In this document: positions 8,816 through 17,230 of the stretch, piece by piece
How positions within the stretch are numbered: position 1 is the first letter of the stretch
Layout: every line of letters begins with the position of its first letter
From: Verrucomicrobiaceae bacterium
GTDB taxonomy: Bacteria; Verrucomicrobiota; Verrucomicrobiia; Verrucomicrobiales; Verrucomicrobiaceae
Reading direction: 5' to 3'
DNA: 64,000 nucleotides
NCBI GenBank assembly: GCA_027490195.1
Contig: JAIXYN010000065.1
Coordinates: 62,001-126,000, forward strand
Position numbers and translations under genes: made by a program
Notes under the pieces: model-generated
The model's database searches: none
What the model saw: only the letters and a program-made list of their open reading frames with translations
Told to the model about the DNA's origin: nothing

Positions 8816-9721
8816 TCAGGTTTCCTGCAAACGGAGTTTTCCAGCGACCTGCCTGCTGCACACGTCATTGCAGTTGTCTAAAAACTGAGATTCGAGGGAC
8901 TGCATGAAGCTGACGATGAGCTGAAGGATGAATGCGCAGACCAGGGCGACGAGGGTGGTCTCAAAGGCGGTGGCGAGTCCACCGGTGACCGTCTTCAAAG
9001 AGGCGCGGATGGCCGTGAGATCACCGCCTGCCTGCAGGGTGTCGGTGAAGGCACCGATGGCCTGGCTGAGGCCGAGGACCGTGCCGATGAAACCAAGGAC
9101 TGGAATGCCCCACATGAAGCCCTGAATGATCCCGTAGCTGGAGGCGATCTGGGCTTCGTCGTTTTCCGCCTGCACCTTCAGGATGGCGGCCACGTCTGAG
9201 GTGTGGCCGATGTTGTGCAGATTGGCGAGCGCGAGGTCGATGCGGTTGAAGAGGACGAAGTTGTGCGGGTTGTCCACCAGCATGCCCATGCGGTCCCGCA
9301 CCTCCTTGGCCGTGGCGGAGGTGAGCACGAATTCGGGTTCCTGCGGCATGATGGAAAGACCGAAGACTTTCTGCTGGAAGACCAGCTTGCGCCATTTCAG
9401 CAGCAGCATGGAGAGCGCCCAGAAGAACAAAAGCATCGTGGGATAAGGGCAGGGGCCACGCTCCAGAAACATGGCGGCAAACCACCGCGTCTGCGGCCAC
9501 TTCTGCTGCACCAGAATGATCGCGGCGTAGAAGGCGGCGGTCAGTAGCAGGGCGATGATCAAAGACAACGTGCTGCCCGGACTGGTGAAGCGCCCGCCGC
9601 GAAAGCCGAGCCTGCGCTCAATGTCTGAGCGTGACCAGTCGAGCGATTTCTGCGTGTCCTGAAAGGGATTGCCCGATGGAATGGCCACCGAATTTGAGGG
9701 CGGGACCTGTGGCATGCTCAT
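8816..9721 (-). CDS. MotA/TolQ/ExbB-type proton-channel protein
   Basis: The 301-aa membrane protein has two helices near residues 52-72 and 92-112. The family signature follows in the C-terminal half: WGIPVLGFIGTVLGLSQAIGAF and TGGLATAFETTLVALVCAFIL, the paired helices of MotA/TolQ/ExbB that line the ion path. About 100 cytoplasmic residues separate the helix pairs, as in ExbB/TolQ. An alternative ATG lies two codons inside the chosen start. It is followed after 12 bp by two ExbD-like genes, so it probably forms an ion-driven stator that powers or gates the other operon products. No tonB or tolA is nearby, so classical Ton/Tol function is unlikely. Confidence 0.88.
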   Translation of the reverse strand: MSMPQVPPSNSVAIPSGNPFQDTQKSLDWSRSDIERRLGFRGGRFTSPGSTLSLIIALLLTAAFYAAIILVQQKWPQTRWFAAMFLERGPCPYPTMLLFFWALSMLLLKWRKLVFQQKVFGLSIMPQEPEFVLTSATAKEVRDRMGMLVDNPHNFVLFNRIDLALANLHNIGHTSDVAAILKVQAENDEAQIASSYGIIQGFMWGIPVLGFIGTVLGLSQAIGAFTDTLQAGGDLTAIRASLKTVTGGLATAFETTLVALVCAFILQLIVSFMQSLESQFLDNCNDVCSRQVAGKLRLQET

Positions 9722-9765
9722 GAATTTGGGTTGGGTTTAGGGCTGATGACTGAGCGGGAGTGTGA

Positions 9766-11424
9766 TCACTTGTCCATCGTGAAAGGAATGGGCATGATTC
9801 CTTTTTTGCGGGAGTCTTTGATGGAGATCAGCCCGAATTCTGGGTTGTCGCCGCTTTGTAACTTGCGGGCATAGCCCTGAAGATCAGCATTGCCTGATTT
9901 AAGGGCCGCAAAAAACGTCTTCTGTGAGTCTTCATGCTCCTTCAAGAAAGTCTTTGCCGGCAGGAGGTCTATATTTGCAACTTCCGTAATCTCATTGTTT
10001 CCCAGCATGGTGGTCTCCAGGCCGATGGGCAGGCCTGCGCTGTTTGGGATCAAGTCGAAAGCAAGGAAGCAATGACCAGGGATGATCACGAGATACGATT
10101 GAATCCCAATTTTCTGAAGCACTGAGGCCATGAGCACCGAGCCGTCCACACAGTTGGCTTGTTGGGAGTTGATCGACTGGTCCATGAAGCGGACGGTTTG
10201 ACAGTACACTGAATCGCTGGGCGTTGTGAAAGCGACGTTGCTGTATTTGATGCCGCGGCGCTGAAGTGCATTCCAAACGGAAAAAATTTGCTTGAGTACC
10301 TGTTCGCGGTCCTCGGAGAGATAACCGTCAAATTGTTTTACGGTGCCTGTTTTGAGTGCCTCTTTGAGTATCTCCTGAACTTGCGGGTGGTTCTCGTTGA
10401 CGTATGCAGCAAACAGGAAATCGAGATTGGTCCCATTCTGGCCAGATTTATCCCCTTTGATAAAAAACGGGCAGTCATTGATGGATCTCAGCGTGTAGGT
10501 TTCGGTGATTCCTCGCAACGCCGCACCGTCCAAGGACGCGGAGAAGATGACATTGAGCGGGCGCTGCTGGTTGACCTTGATGAGGGCTTCGTAGTCCCAC
10601 ATGACTTTGGGAAAGATGATAGCGCGGCCATCCTTGCCCAAGGTGGTGATCGTTCCCTGCCATTTGGACGGCTTCATGAAACCTTCGGCAGTGATTTCGA
10701 CGCTGACCTGCATTCCTTTTTTCAGCCCTTCCAGATCAACCCCCAGCCAACCATTTTCGTCACCATAGATTGGCACTTCGTGTTTTCGTATTTGTGCGTC
10801 TTTATCGGTTTTCTTGTCTTCAGCAGATTGCTCCTCACCGTTCCAGTCCACGGTGGCCGTGGATATGAGTGCACTGGGGAAAATCTCCTTGCCTGTGACG
10901 GAGGCCGGTAGGAGTTTCGGCTCTGTGAGCTTTTCCTCCGACTTGGTTTCAGCGGTCTGCGTGCTGCCTGAAGAGCTGCCCGAACGCGTGGGAGCGGTGG
11001 CGGATAGGTAAATGAGCACGACGCCGATCAACAGGCAGGTGGTGGAAGAGAGGATGATGGCAGGCCAAAACCAGACGGGCTTCGGCGCTTTGCCACCTGC
11101 GGACAGGCTGGGCAGCGGCAGAGATGCAGGGACCACTTTGCCTATGGGGGCCGGGGGCAGTGCCGCTGGCTGCAGATCTGGCCGTGGCAGGGCATCACCG
11201 TTGAACTGCGGCAATACTTGCGGCGGGAGATTCCGCACAGGGGGCGGAGCAAGCAGGGGGCGCTGCTGTTCCACGAAGTCCCGGAGCACGAGTCGTCTGC
11301 CGTTCACCTGGATCTTGTACAAGGTGTGCAAATCACCCGAGACGAGTCCGGCCTCAATGTCTTCATAGGAGAGGCCGGACTTCACAGTGCCGCGCCACTC
11401 CAGAGTGTAGGTTGTATCGCTCAT
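9766..11424 (-). CDS. Membrane protein with GYF_2-like N-terminus and transglutaminase-like domain
   Basis: The 552-aa protein starts with a small domain (residues 1-52, TLEWRG...KIQVNGRRLVLRDF) reminiscent of GYF_2-type adaptor domains. A Pro-rich linker and one membrane helix (about 117-141) follow. The distal part has a transglutaminase-like segment: NCVDGSVLMASVL with Cys425, then LVIIPGHCFLAFD with His451 and Asp457, in the order of a Cys-His-Asp triad. A role in cutting or modifying a protein is inferred. It starts 1 bp after the stop of the 1010-aa gene (11426) and lies 44 bp from the ExbB-like gene. No signal peptide is present. Family assignment beyond the triad is uncertain. Confidence 0.7.
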   Translation of the reverse strand: MSDTTYTLEWRGTVKSGLSYEDIEAGLVSGDLHTLYKIQVNGRRLVLRDFVEQQRPLLAPPPVRNLPPQVLPQFNGDALPRPDLQPAALPPAPIGKVVPASLPLPSLSAGGKAPKPVWFWPAIILSSTTCLLIGVVLIYLSATAPTRSGSSSGSTQTAETKSEEKLTEPKLLPASVTGKEIFPSALISTATVDWNGEEQSAEDKKTDKDAQIRKHEVPIYGDENGWLGVDLEGLKKGMQVSVEITAEGFMKPSKWQGTITTLGKDGRAIIFPKVMWDYEALIKVNQQRPLNVIFSASLDGAALRGITETYTLRSINDCPFFIKGDKSGQNGTNLDFLFAAYVNENHPQVQEILKEALKTGTVKQFDGYLSEDREQVLKQIFSVWNALQRRGIKYSNVAFTTPSDSVYCQTVRFMDQSINSQQANCVDGSVLMASVLQKIGIQSYLVIIPGHCFLAFDLIPNSAGLPIGLETTMLGNNEITEVANIDLLPAKTFLKEHEDSQKTFFAALKSGNADLQGYARKLQSGDNPEFGLISIKDSRKKGIMPIPFTMDK

Positions 11425-11425
11425 A

Positions 11426-14400
11426 TCAGGGATTGGTTAAAAACGGGGATTCAGTAGGGAGCGGCTTGAGATCAACTCCGGTGGACGAACGCGCTTCTTG
11501 ATACTGCTTCAGTAGATCCCGCCGGTCTGCGGTCACGATGAATGCAGGGCTCAGAGGAACGGAGGCGGTGGCCATGATCGTTTTGGGCGTGTCTGCCGCC
11601 GCTTTACCAGCGTCAGGATTGGCAACCATGAGCGGCTTGCCGTTTTCTCTGCCGAGCACCCACAGCTCACCTGCGGAGCGCCCCTGCGAATTGAGGACGA
11701 GTGACAGGTCGGTCTCCACATAGCCGGCAAATTTCAGTCCGGCTTGGGTGGCTTTGCGCAGGTAGTTCCGGTGGGCGATAGCCTCCCGCAGGTAGGCGCG
11801 ATCCTTTAAAGTTTTGAAAAAAGCGGCGAGGGGTGCCTGCCATTTTTCCCGCATGTCCGGCACGAGCCAGTCCTCGCTGCGCAGAGACGTGGTGCCGAGA
11901 GTCTGGTGCAGCATCCGCAGATCCTGCTGCAAAGAAGGGCAGTAGTGCAAACCCCATTCCCGTGGCCGGAGGTGCATCAAGTCTTCGAGCTTGAGCATGA
12001 CGAAGGCTTTGGCGATGGGGCTGCCCAGAGTGTCCTGAACCAGCTTGTCACAGACTTCCAGGAGTGACTTGAGCACGCGCTCTCCTTTTTCGTCACTGAT
12101 ACGTCCTATGTCCATTGAGTTCATGAAGTCGCTGGTTTGACTCATGCGGGTGGTGGTGATTTCATCCCCCTGATACTCACCCACCTCTCCAGCGCGGGTG
12201 AAACTTTGCTGGATAAACAGGACAGCCCTTTGTGTTGGGTCGGGCTGGTAGAATTTGGCGTTCCAGCGGGTGGAGCCGCCAATGACCTTCGCTTCAGGCT
12301 TGCCCATGGACCACACGGTGCCACCCGGCTTTTTGCTGGAATAATGGACCACATTGCTTTCGAAAATGTTGTTTAAATACTCATTGTGAAGAAGGGAGAG
12401 GATCATTTTCAGCTCCGTCTCGAGCAGTGTGTCAGGGGCCATGTAGTGCCCGCCCTTGTTGTCGAGAACGGCCTGGAGCACCTCCTGATCGCCACCGGTG
12501 AAGAGTGCTGCCTGAAAGGCTTTTTCGGTCGGCAGAGTGTCCAGCATTTTGAGGGAGGGTGCGGCTTCGACAAACTTGACCGCCTGCCACTTGGTGATGG
12601 CCTTGCGGTAGTCGTCCAGCGAGGCAGTGCCTGCGGTTTCCTTGCGGATGGCGGCGAAGGTGCGGAGGTCTTCCTGGTAGGTGTTCAGCCGCTGGCGGAG
12701 GGCGTGAATCCGCGTCTCCAGATCCGTCGGGAAGGCCAGCGCCGGCACCTCGGGTTTGAGGAGTGCTTCGAGGGGCTTCAATTCCTTGTCGATCGCTGTG
12801 CAACTGGTGCTGACATTGGCCGCGAGCTTTTCATGTGAAAGCTCGGCGGTGTCGCGTTTTTCGAGCTTGCCCAGGGTTGTTGAGGTGCTGGTAGTTAGCT
12901 GCTTCAGGACCGTCGCGAGATGGAGATCTGCCTTGGTCTTCAGAGCTGCGAGGCGGTTCTTCGGTTCTGCAGCCACATCGCCTCCCAATTGTTTCACCAG
13001 GGCTTCGGCATCGTTAAGCTGCCGGACAAGTTGTGTGGCGGTTAGTTTGGACTTCTCGCCTTGGAATGAATTCTCGAGTGCCAGCAGAGCATCTGCGGCC
13101 TGCTTGCCGGTGACGCGGGATTTGGCGGCCCATGCGCTGACTTCTTCGATCCTGGCCTGGAGGTAAGGCCAGCGCAGCAGCAGTTCCTCCTCGCTGCGCA
13201 GTTTCTTGATCAGACCTTCGGCGGCGCTGTAGTTTTCCTTGGCCTGATAGGAGGCGAGTTCCTGTGTCAGCGTCCAGGCCTTCCAGGCATGCAGACCGAT
13301 GGCGGAAATGCAGCAGAGCAGCACCAATGCCGCAGCGGCCAGTGAGATGTTGCCCAGACGCTTGGCGCGCTGCATGCGTTCCAGTTTGGCCCGCAATTCC
13401 TGACCTGCTGAGCGAAGGCGCTGCAAAGATTCAGTGGCCACCGGCAGTTGATAGCCTTCGAGCTCCTTCCAGCGTTTGACGAAACTCTCGTCTTTGCCGG
13501 CAATCTCCTCAAAGGTGACGCCCGCTCCCGTGAGAAGGCGGGTTTCCACTTCCTCCACAAAGGTGAGAAAGGTTTTGAGCGTGCGGTCAAAGTTGCGCTG
13601 CTTCTCATCGGCAGCCCTTTCTTTGAGATGGAATTGAGTCAGGTCTTCAACGCTGGTTTTCTGCGCAGCATCGGAGGGCATGAATCCGTGCTCTTTGAAC
13701 ATGGCGTTGACGACACTCAGCATCTGCCCCACCTGCCGCCATCTGCCCTCGGCCTTCAGCATCTGCATGGTGATGAGCATGTCTGGTACACGAGCCTCGG
13801 CCTGCCTGCGGCGGAGTGCCTGGCGGATGTTCTCCCCCTGATCGAAGACATCCAGGCGCTCCAGCTTGGAGGGAGGGGCAACGGCCTTGATGTCCTCCGT
13901 GAGCGTGGCGATGCGTTCTTCGTCATCCGTCTTCAGTGCCTCACGCAGCAGGTCGATTTTTTCCTGCAGCGCCTTGTTCTCTAGGCGCTGGAGTTCCTTG
14001 CGAGCGTTGTCGTCCTGAGGGTTCAGCTTGAGGATGGTCTTGACGATGCGCAGCGACTTCGTGTCATCGCGTGAGAGCACCGCCGCGCGGAAGTCTTTGT
14101 AGAGTGGATGATTGGCGGAGATGCCCCGACCATAGAGGGTCTCAAGATCCAGAATGATGCGGGTGTCCACGCGCGCGGCCACCTTGAGCCCGTGTGCTTC
14201 ACAATAGATCTGCCAGTTCTTTTCTTCGCCGAAACTCACGGATGCTGCGAGATCCAGCAACGGCGGCTCTTCTTCGGCCACCTGCAGAGCCTGGTAGTCG
14301 CTGCCTTTTTGCAGCATGGTTGCGACGAGATCGAGCCGACGCTCTACATCCGAGCAGAGCTGCGCGTAGATGACGGCTGCATCCTCCACGGCGGATGGTG

Positions 14401-14458
14401 GCACCTCCTCTTTGAGGGCGGCACGGATGGCCTCGATGGCTTGTGTGAGAGGTTTCAC
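11426..14458 (-). CDS. Large helical membrane protein of the GTPase operon
   Basis: This 1010-aa product has GTG as start codon, overlapping the upstream stop by 4 bp (GTGA), which implies translational coupling. The N-terminal ~370 residues are alpha-helical and partly TPR-like (KSLRIVKTILKLNPQDDNARKELQ). A single membrane helix lies near 374-396 (LAAAALVLLCCISAIGL). Extended coiled coils (about 400-640) and a C-terminal folded domain of about 350 residues follow. I do not recognise the C-terminal domain. The helical N-terminus could be a GTPase-system helical domain of the GASH type, but that is only a possibility. Membrane topology and tight gene packing indicate a structural partner of the GTPase and channel proteins. 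Confidence 0.65.
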   Translation of the reverse strand: MKPLTQAIEAIRAALKEEVPPSAVEDAAVIYAQLCSDVERRLDLVATMLQKGSDYQALQVAEEEPPLLDLAASVSFGEEKNWQIYCEAHGLKVAARVDTRIILDLETLYGRGISANHPLYKDFRAAVLSRDDTKSLRIVKTILKLNPQDDNARKELQRLENKALQEKIDLLREALKTDDEERIATLTEDIKAVAPPSKLERLDVFDQGENIRQALRRRQAEARVPDMLITMQMLKAEGRWRQVGQMLSVVNAMFKEHGFMPSDAAQKTSVEDLTQFHLKERAADEKQRNFDRTLKTFLTFVEEVETRLLTGAGVTFEEIAGKDESFVKRWKELEGYQLPVATESLQRLRSAGQELRAKLERMQRAKRLGNISLAAAALVLLCCISAIGLHAWKAWTLTQELASYQAKENYSAAEGLIKKLRSEEELLLRWPYLQARIEEVSAWAAKSRVTGKQAADALLALENSFQGEKSKLTATQLVRQLNDAEALVKQLGGDVAAEPKNRLAALKTKADLHLATVLKQLTTSTSTTLGKLEKRDTAELSHEKLAANVSTSCTAIDKELKPLEALLKPEVPALAFPTDLETRIHALRQRLNTYQEDLRTFAAIRKETAGTASLDDYRKAITKWQAVKFVEAAPSLKMLDTLPTEKAFQAALFTGGDQEVLQAVLDNKGGHYMAPDTLLETELKMILSLLHNEYLNNIFESNVVHYSSKKPGGTVWSMGKPEAKVIGGSTRWNAKFYQPDPTQRAVLFIQQSFTRAGEVGEYQGDEITTTRMSQTSDFMNSMDIGRISDEKGERVLKSLLEVCDKLVQDTLGSPIAKAFVMLKLEDLMHLRPREWGLHYCPSLQQDLRMLHQTLGTTSLRSEDWLVPDMREKWQAPLAAFFKTLKDRAYLREAIAHRNYLRKATQAGLKFAGYVETDLSLVLNSQGRSAGELWVLGRENGKPLMVANPDAGKAAADTPKTIMATASVPLSPAFIVTADRRDLLKQYQEARSSTGVDLKPLPTESPFLTNP

Positions 14459-17226
14459 GGTTTGTTCGTGGGAGTTGCTGGAGATTTGGCTGGAGGCACC
14501 ATCTGCACTTTACAGATGTCGATCTCAGTTCCTGCCTTGGGTGAGGCATAAAGAGTGAATTCGCCCGAAGGCAGGATGGGCTTGGACAGTTCTTTGGGCT
14601 GTTTTAAGTCTGCCAATTTAGACTGGGTTGCCGCCAGCTCGCTCTGCTTTGCAGCGATCCCGTCATCACACTTTTGGAGCTCGCTCGCATAATTGGACTG
14701 CCTTTTGTTGAGCCCTTTCTTTTTATTTTCCAGGCTTTTTATTCCGTCGAGAAAGGCCTGAACAAGGTTTTCCAGACGCTTTATTTCCAGGAAGTTTGGG
14801 GCTGAGGCGTTTTGTTTCTGCGACAGGAGCCACTTTCCTTCCTGAAGGTTAAGATCCCAGGATGCTTCGAGATTCAACGGAGGGCGCAACTGAAAGGCGG
14901 GGGCAAAACCAGGAAGACGATTGAGCAATGCGCTGAGTTCTGGCGATTCGACCATTTCAGGTGACTCAACCAATGTGGCCTTCAAGACGAAAGGCAGAAG
15001 AGCTGACTGGCCTGCGGATGATTTGAAGATGCGAAGATCAAAGAGAACTTTGGTGCCCTCCTTGCTGCGTGCAACGATCCTTACGCCCTCGGGCGATTTG
15101 CCGAGTTCTGCAGGAATGGCGGTCAGTTTGCCGTCCTTGGAAAACACGATCATTTCGTTCAGTTTTGCAAACAAGGAGATGCCGAACTTGAGCTGCTCAT
15201 CGCCTTCCAGGCTGACCGACGGCCACTTCTTCAATTCGCCCTCTTTGGGCTCGGTTTTTCCATCCGGGGGAGGATGCGATGCCCAGGCGCTGCCGACAAA
15301 TAACTGCATGTCTTCAGAGGCCTTCAGTCCGGTGATTTTGCCCGTCGGATCTTCGTTGGGCTGGAGCAGGTAAAGATAGATGGGATTCGTGGCAGAGATC
15401 GCATCCGCATCCTCGATCATGATCACAGGTTTTGGCGCCACTTGAGTGCGTGGCTCGTCAGTCTTAACCGCCATCCTGGGTTCATTTTTCTCGTCTGGCC
15501 GCTGCTTCATTCCTGCCGCCTTGTCGCGCAGCCATTGTGGCAGTGATTTGTTGGAGGCGGCAGTTTGCGCTGTGGCGTAGGAATTGGCGTCGGCATCATC
15601 CAGTTCAGCCCAGAGCTGGAGCCATTGAAGTGCTTCGGCTGCCGCGCTGTTCTTCGAGTCCCCTGGGAGTTTAAACACTTCCTCCCAATTCAAGCGGGTG
15701 TCACGCGCAGGCTCCGCATGGCGCAGTACTTCCATGGCTGTGGCCTTCAGTGATTGAACCACTAAATCGTCGGGAGGTGGAATGTCTTTCGGAATCAAAT
15801 AGTCGTTCAACTGCTTCCATTTGACCGTCCGCGAGTCCTGCCATTGGCGGTAGGATTCAAGGATGAGCGGAGCCGTCACTGCAGCCTTACTGGATTCCAG
15901 TTTCGCCCAGGGGCTCACATGCAGCTCGGCCCATTCATCCAGCAGCTTCTTGAGATCTTTGAGGTCATCCTCGGCATGCGCGGGCAAGGGAAGTTCGATG
16001 GTCTCGCCCGGTTGCTTCAGTATCTGCTGCATGCTGCGGAAAAAATCATCGTGTGACTTCAGCAGTGCCGTTCCTTCTTCAATGTCGGGCTGGTCTTCGA
16101 GCAGCTTGCGCGTGTCGTTGAGGTATAGGCGATGATTTTTCCAGGTTTTGGAAATCTTTTGTTCGTAGTCCGCACGTGCCTGCGCCTGCAGATTGTTCTG
16201 CCGCAGCAATGCCCCCACCACGACAATGATCATCACCGCGGCAATGATGAGCGAGATGCCGATGAAGCTCTTGGGTGATTTCGCTGCTTTGCGGCGTGGC
16301 TCAGGCGACCATCCGCCCATGGGGCTGACGGGAGGGGCTGCGGCACCAGTGGAACGCTGGGGTTCATAAACCGATGCCGGGGGGCGTGGTGCTTGACCCA
16401 GTACTAATGGCCCCGGTACTGCTGGCCCAGATGCGCGTGGGCTTACGGTTTCATGGGCGGGCGGAGGAGCCTCACGTTGTGGTGGCTCGGGCAGGGTGGC
16501 GGGAGAGGTGAGATCGAAAACGAAGCGGTTGGAGGTCTCCACCTGCGTGCGCATGGGGGAGGTGGATGACAGGGCAATCCAGCGGAAGTCCGCCACTTCG
16601 TCATTGGGCTCCAGGCAGGTGGTGAAGCAGGTCTGCCAGGCATGCGATGGCTCCACCTGCAAGGACTCGCGGAAAAGCTCCAGCGTATTGATGCCAGAAG
16701 GTGTGATGACATAGCAGCCCTTCTCTGCTTCACGGGACCAAAGGATGCCGGCGGTGGCGGGATGGCCGGTGACGGAGGCCCAGGCGTGAGAGTCCGAAGG
16801 GGTGAAGGACGACAGATTGATCTCCTCAGATGGGTCAAGGTAGCGCGGGCCTTCGCTCCAGGAGCTGCGCCAGGCCATGCGGAGAAGAACATCTGCCGGC
16901 GTCAGTCCTGCGGCGGACAGGGCGCGAATCTCCCGTGCTTCGGCGATCAGATGATGGGCGATGTGGTTGGTGCGACCGGTGTAGTCCGAACCGGCGTCTT
17001 GCAGGCAGCTCAGTACATGGAAGGTGCTCGAACCCACGTTCAGGATGCGGTAGGCGTGAACGATGCGCCGGGGATCATGACCCGGAAGCCGGGCAAACTG
17101 GCTGAAGCGTTCCACTGCGGCAGCGAGCATGCCGCTGACGGCACGATGCCTGGCCACGGTGCCGAATCCGGTGCGGCCTGCCTCGATAAGGCGTGGGGCA
17201 CTGGTATAGATGAGCTGCCAGGCCAT
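14455..17226 (-). CDS. GAP1-N-like GTPase-associated membrane protein
   Basis: The 923-aa protein opens with MAWQLIYTSAPRLIEAGRTG and contains GRTNHIAHHLI (residues 84-94). These two features match, from memory, the GAP1-N domain found in GTPase-associated proteins of bacterial conflict systems. That domain covers roughly residues 1-240. A Pro-rich linker and one membrane helix (about 321-342, ISLIIAAVMIIVVVGALL) follow. Then come a coiled-coil region, a beta-rich stretch (about 630-800) and a C-terminal coiled coil. It begins 4 bp after the GTPase gene stop and its own stop overlaps the next start. The neighbouring GTPase supports the family assignment. Confidence 0.65.
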   Translation of the reverse strand: MAWQLIYTSAPRLIEAGRTGFGTVARHRAVSGMLAAAVERFSQFARLPGHDPRRIVHAYRILNVGSSTFHVLSCLQDAGSDYTGRTNHIAHHLIAEAREIRALSAAGLTPADVLLRMAWRSSWSEGPRYLDPSEEINLSSFTPSDSHAWASVTGHPATAGILWSREAEKGCYVITPSGINTLELFRESLQVEPSHAWQTCFTTCLEPNDEVADFRWIALSSTSPMRTQVETSNRFVFDLTSPATLPEPPQREAPPPAHETVSPRASGPAVPGPLVLGQAPRPPASVYEPQRSTGAAAPPVSPMGGWSPEPRRKAAKSPKSFIGISLIIAAVMIIVVVGALLRQNNLQAQARADYEQKISKTWKNHRLYLNDTRKLLEDQPDIEEGTALLKSHDDFFRSMQQILKQPGETIELPLPAHAEDDLKDLKKLLDEWAELHVSPWAKLESSKAAVTAPLILESYRQWQDSRTVKWKQLNDYLIPKDIPPPDDLVVQSLKATAMEVLRHAEPARDTRLNWEEVFKLPGDSKNSAAAEALQWLQLWAELDDADANSYATAQTAASNKSLPQWLRDKAAGMKQRPDEKNEPRMAVKTDEPRTQVAPKPVIMIEDADAISATNPIYLYLLQPNEDPTGKITGLKASEDMQLFVGSAWASHPPPDGKTEPKEGELKKWPSVSLEGDEQLKFGISLFAKLNEMIVFSKDGKLTAIPAELGKSPEGVRIVARSKEGTKVLFDLRIFKSSAGQSALLPFVLKATLVESPEMVESPELSALLNRLPGFAPAFQLRPPLNLEASWDLNLQEGKWLLSQKQNASAPNFLEIKRLENLVQAFLDGIKSLENKKKGLNKRQSNYASELQKCDDGIAAKQSELAATQSKLADLKQPKELSKPILPSGEFTLYASPKAGTEIDICKVQMVPPAKSPATPTNKP

Positions 17227-17230
17227 GGGG

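Noticed and set aside
8816..9721. Energising module of the TonB receptor (exbB-exbD)
   Set aside because: No TonB gene is near, the receptor is 28 kb away, and the operon is filled by GTPase-linked proteins.
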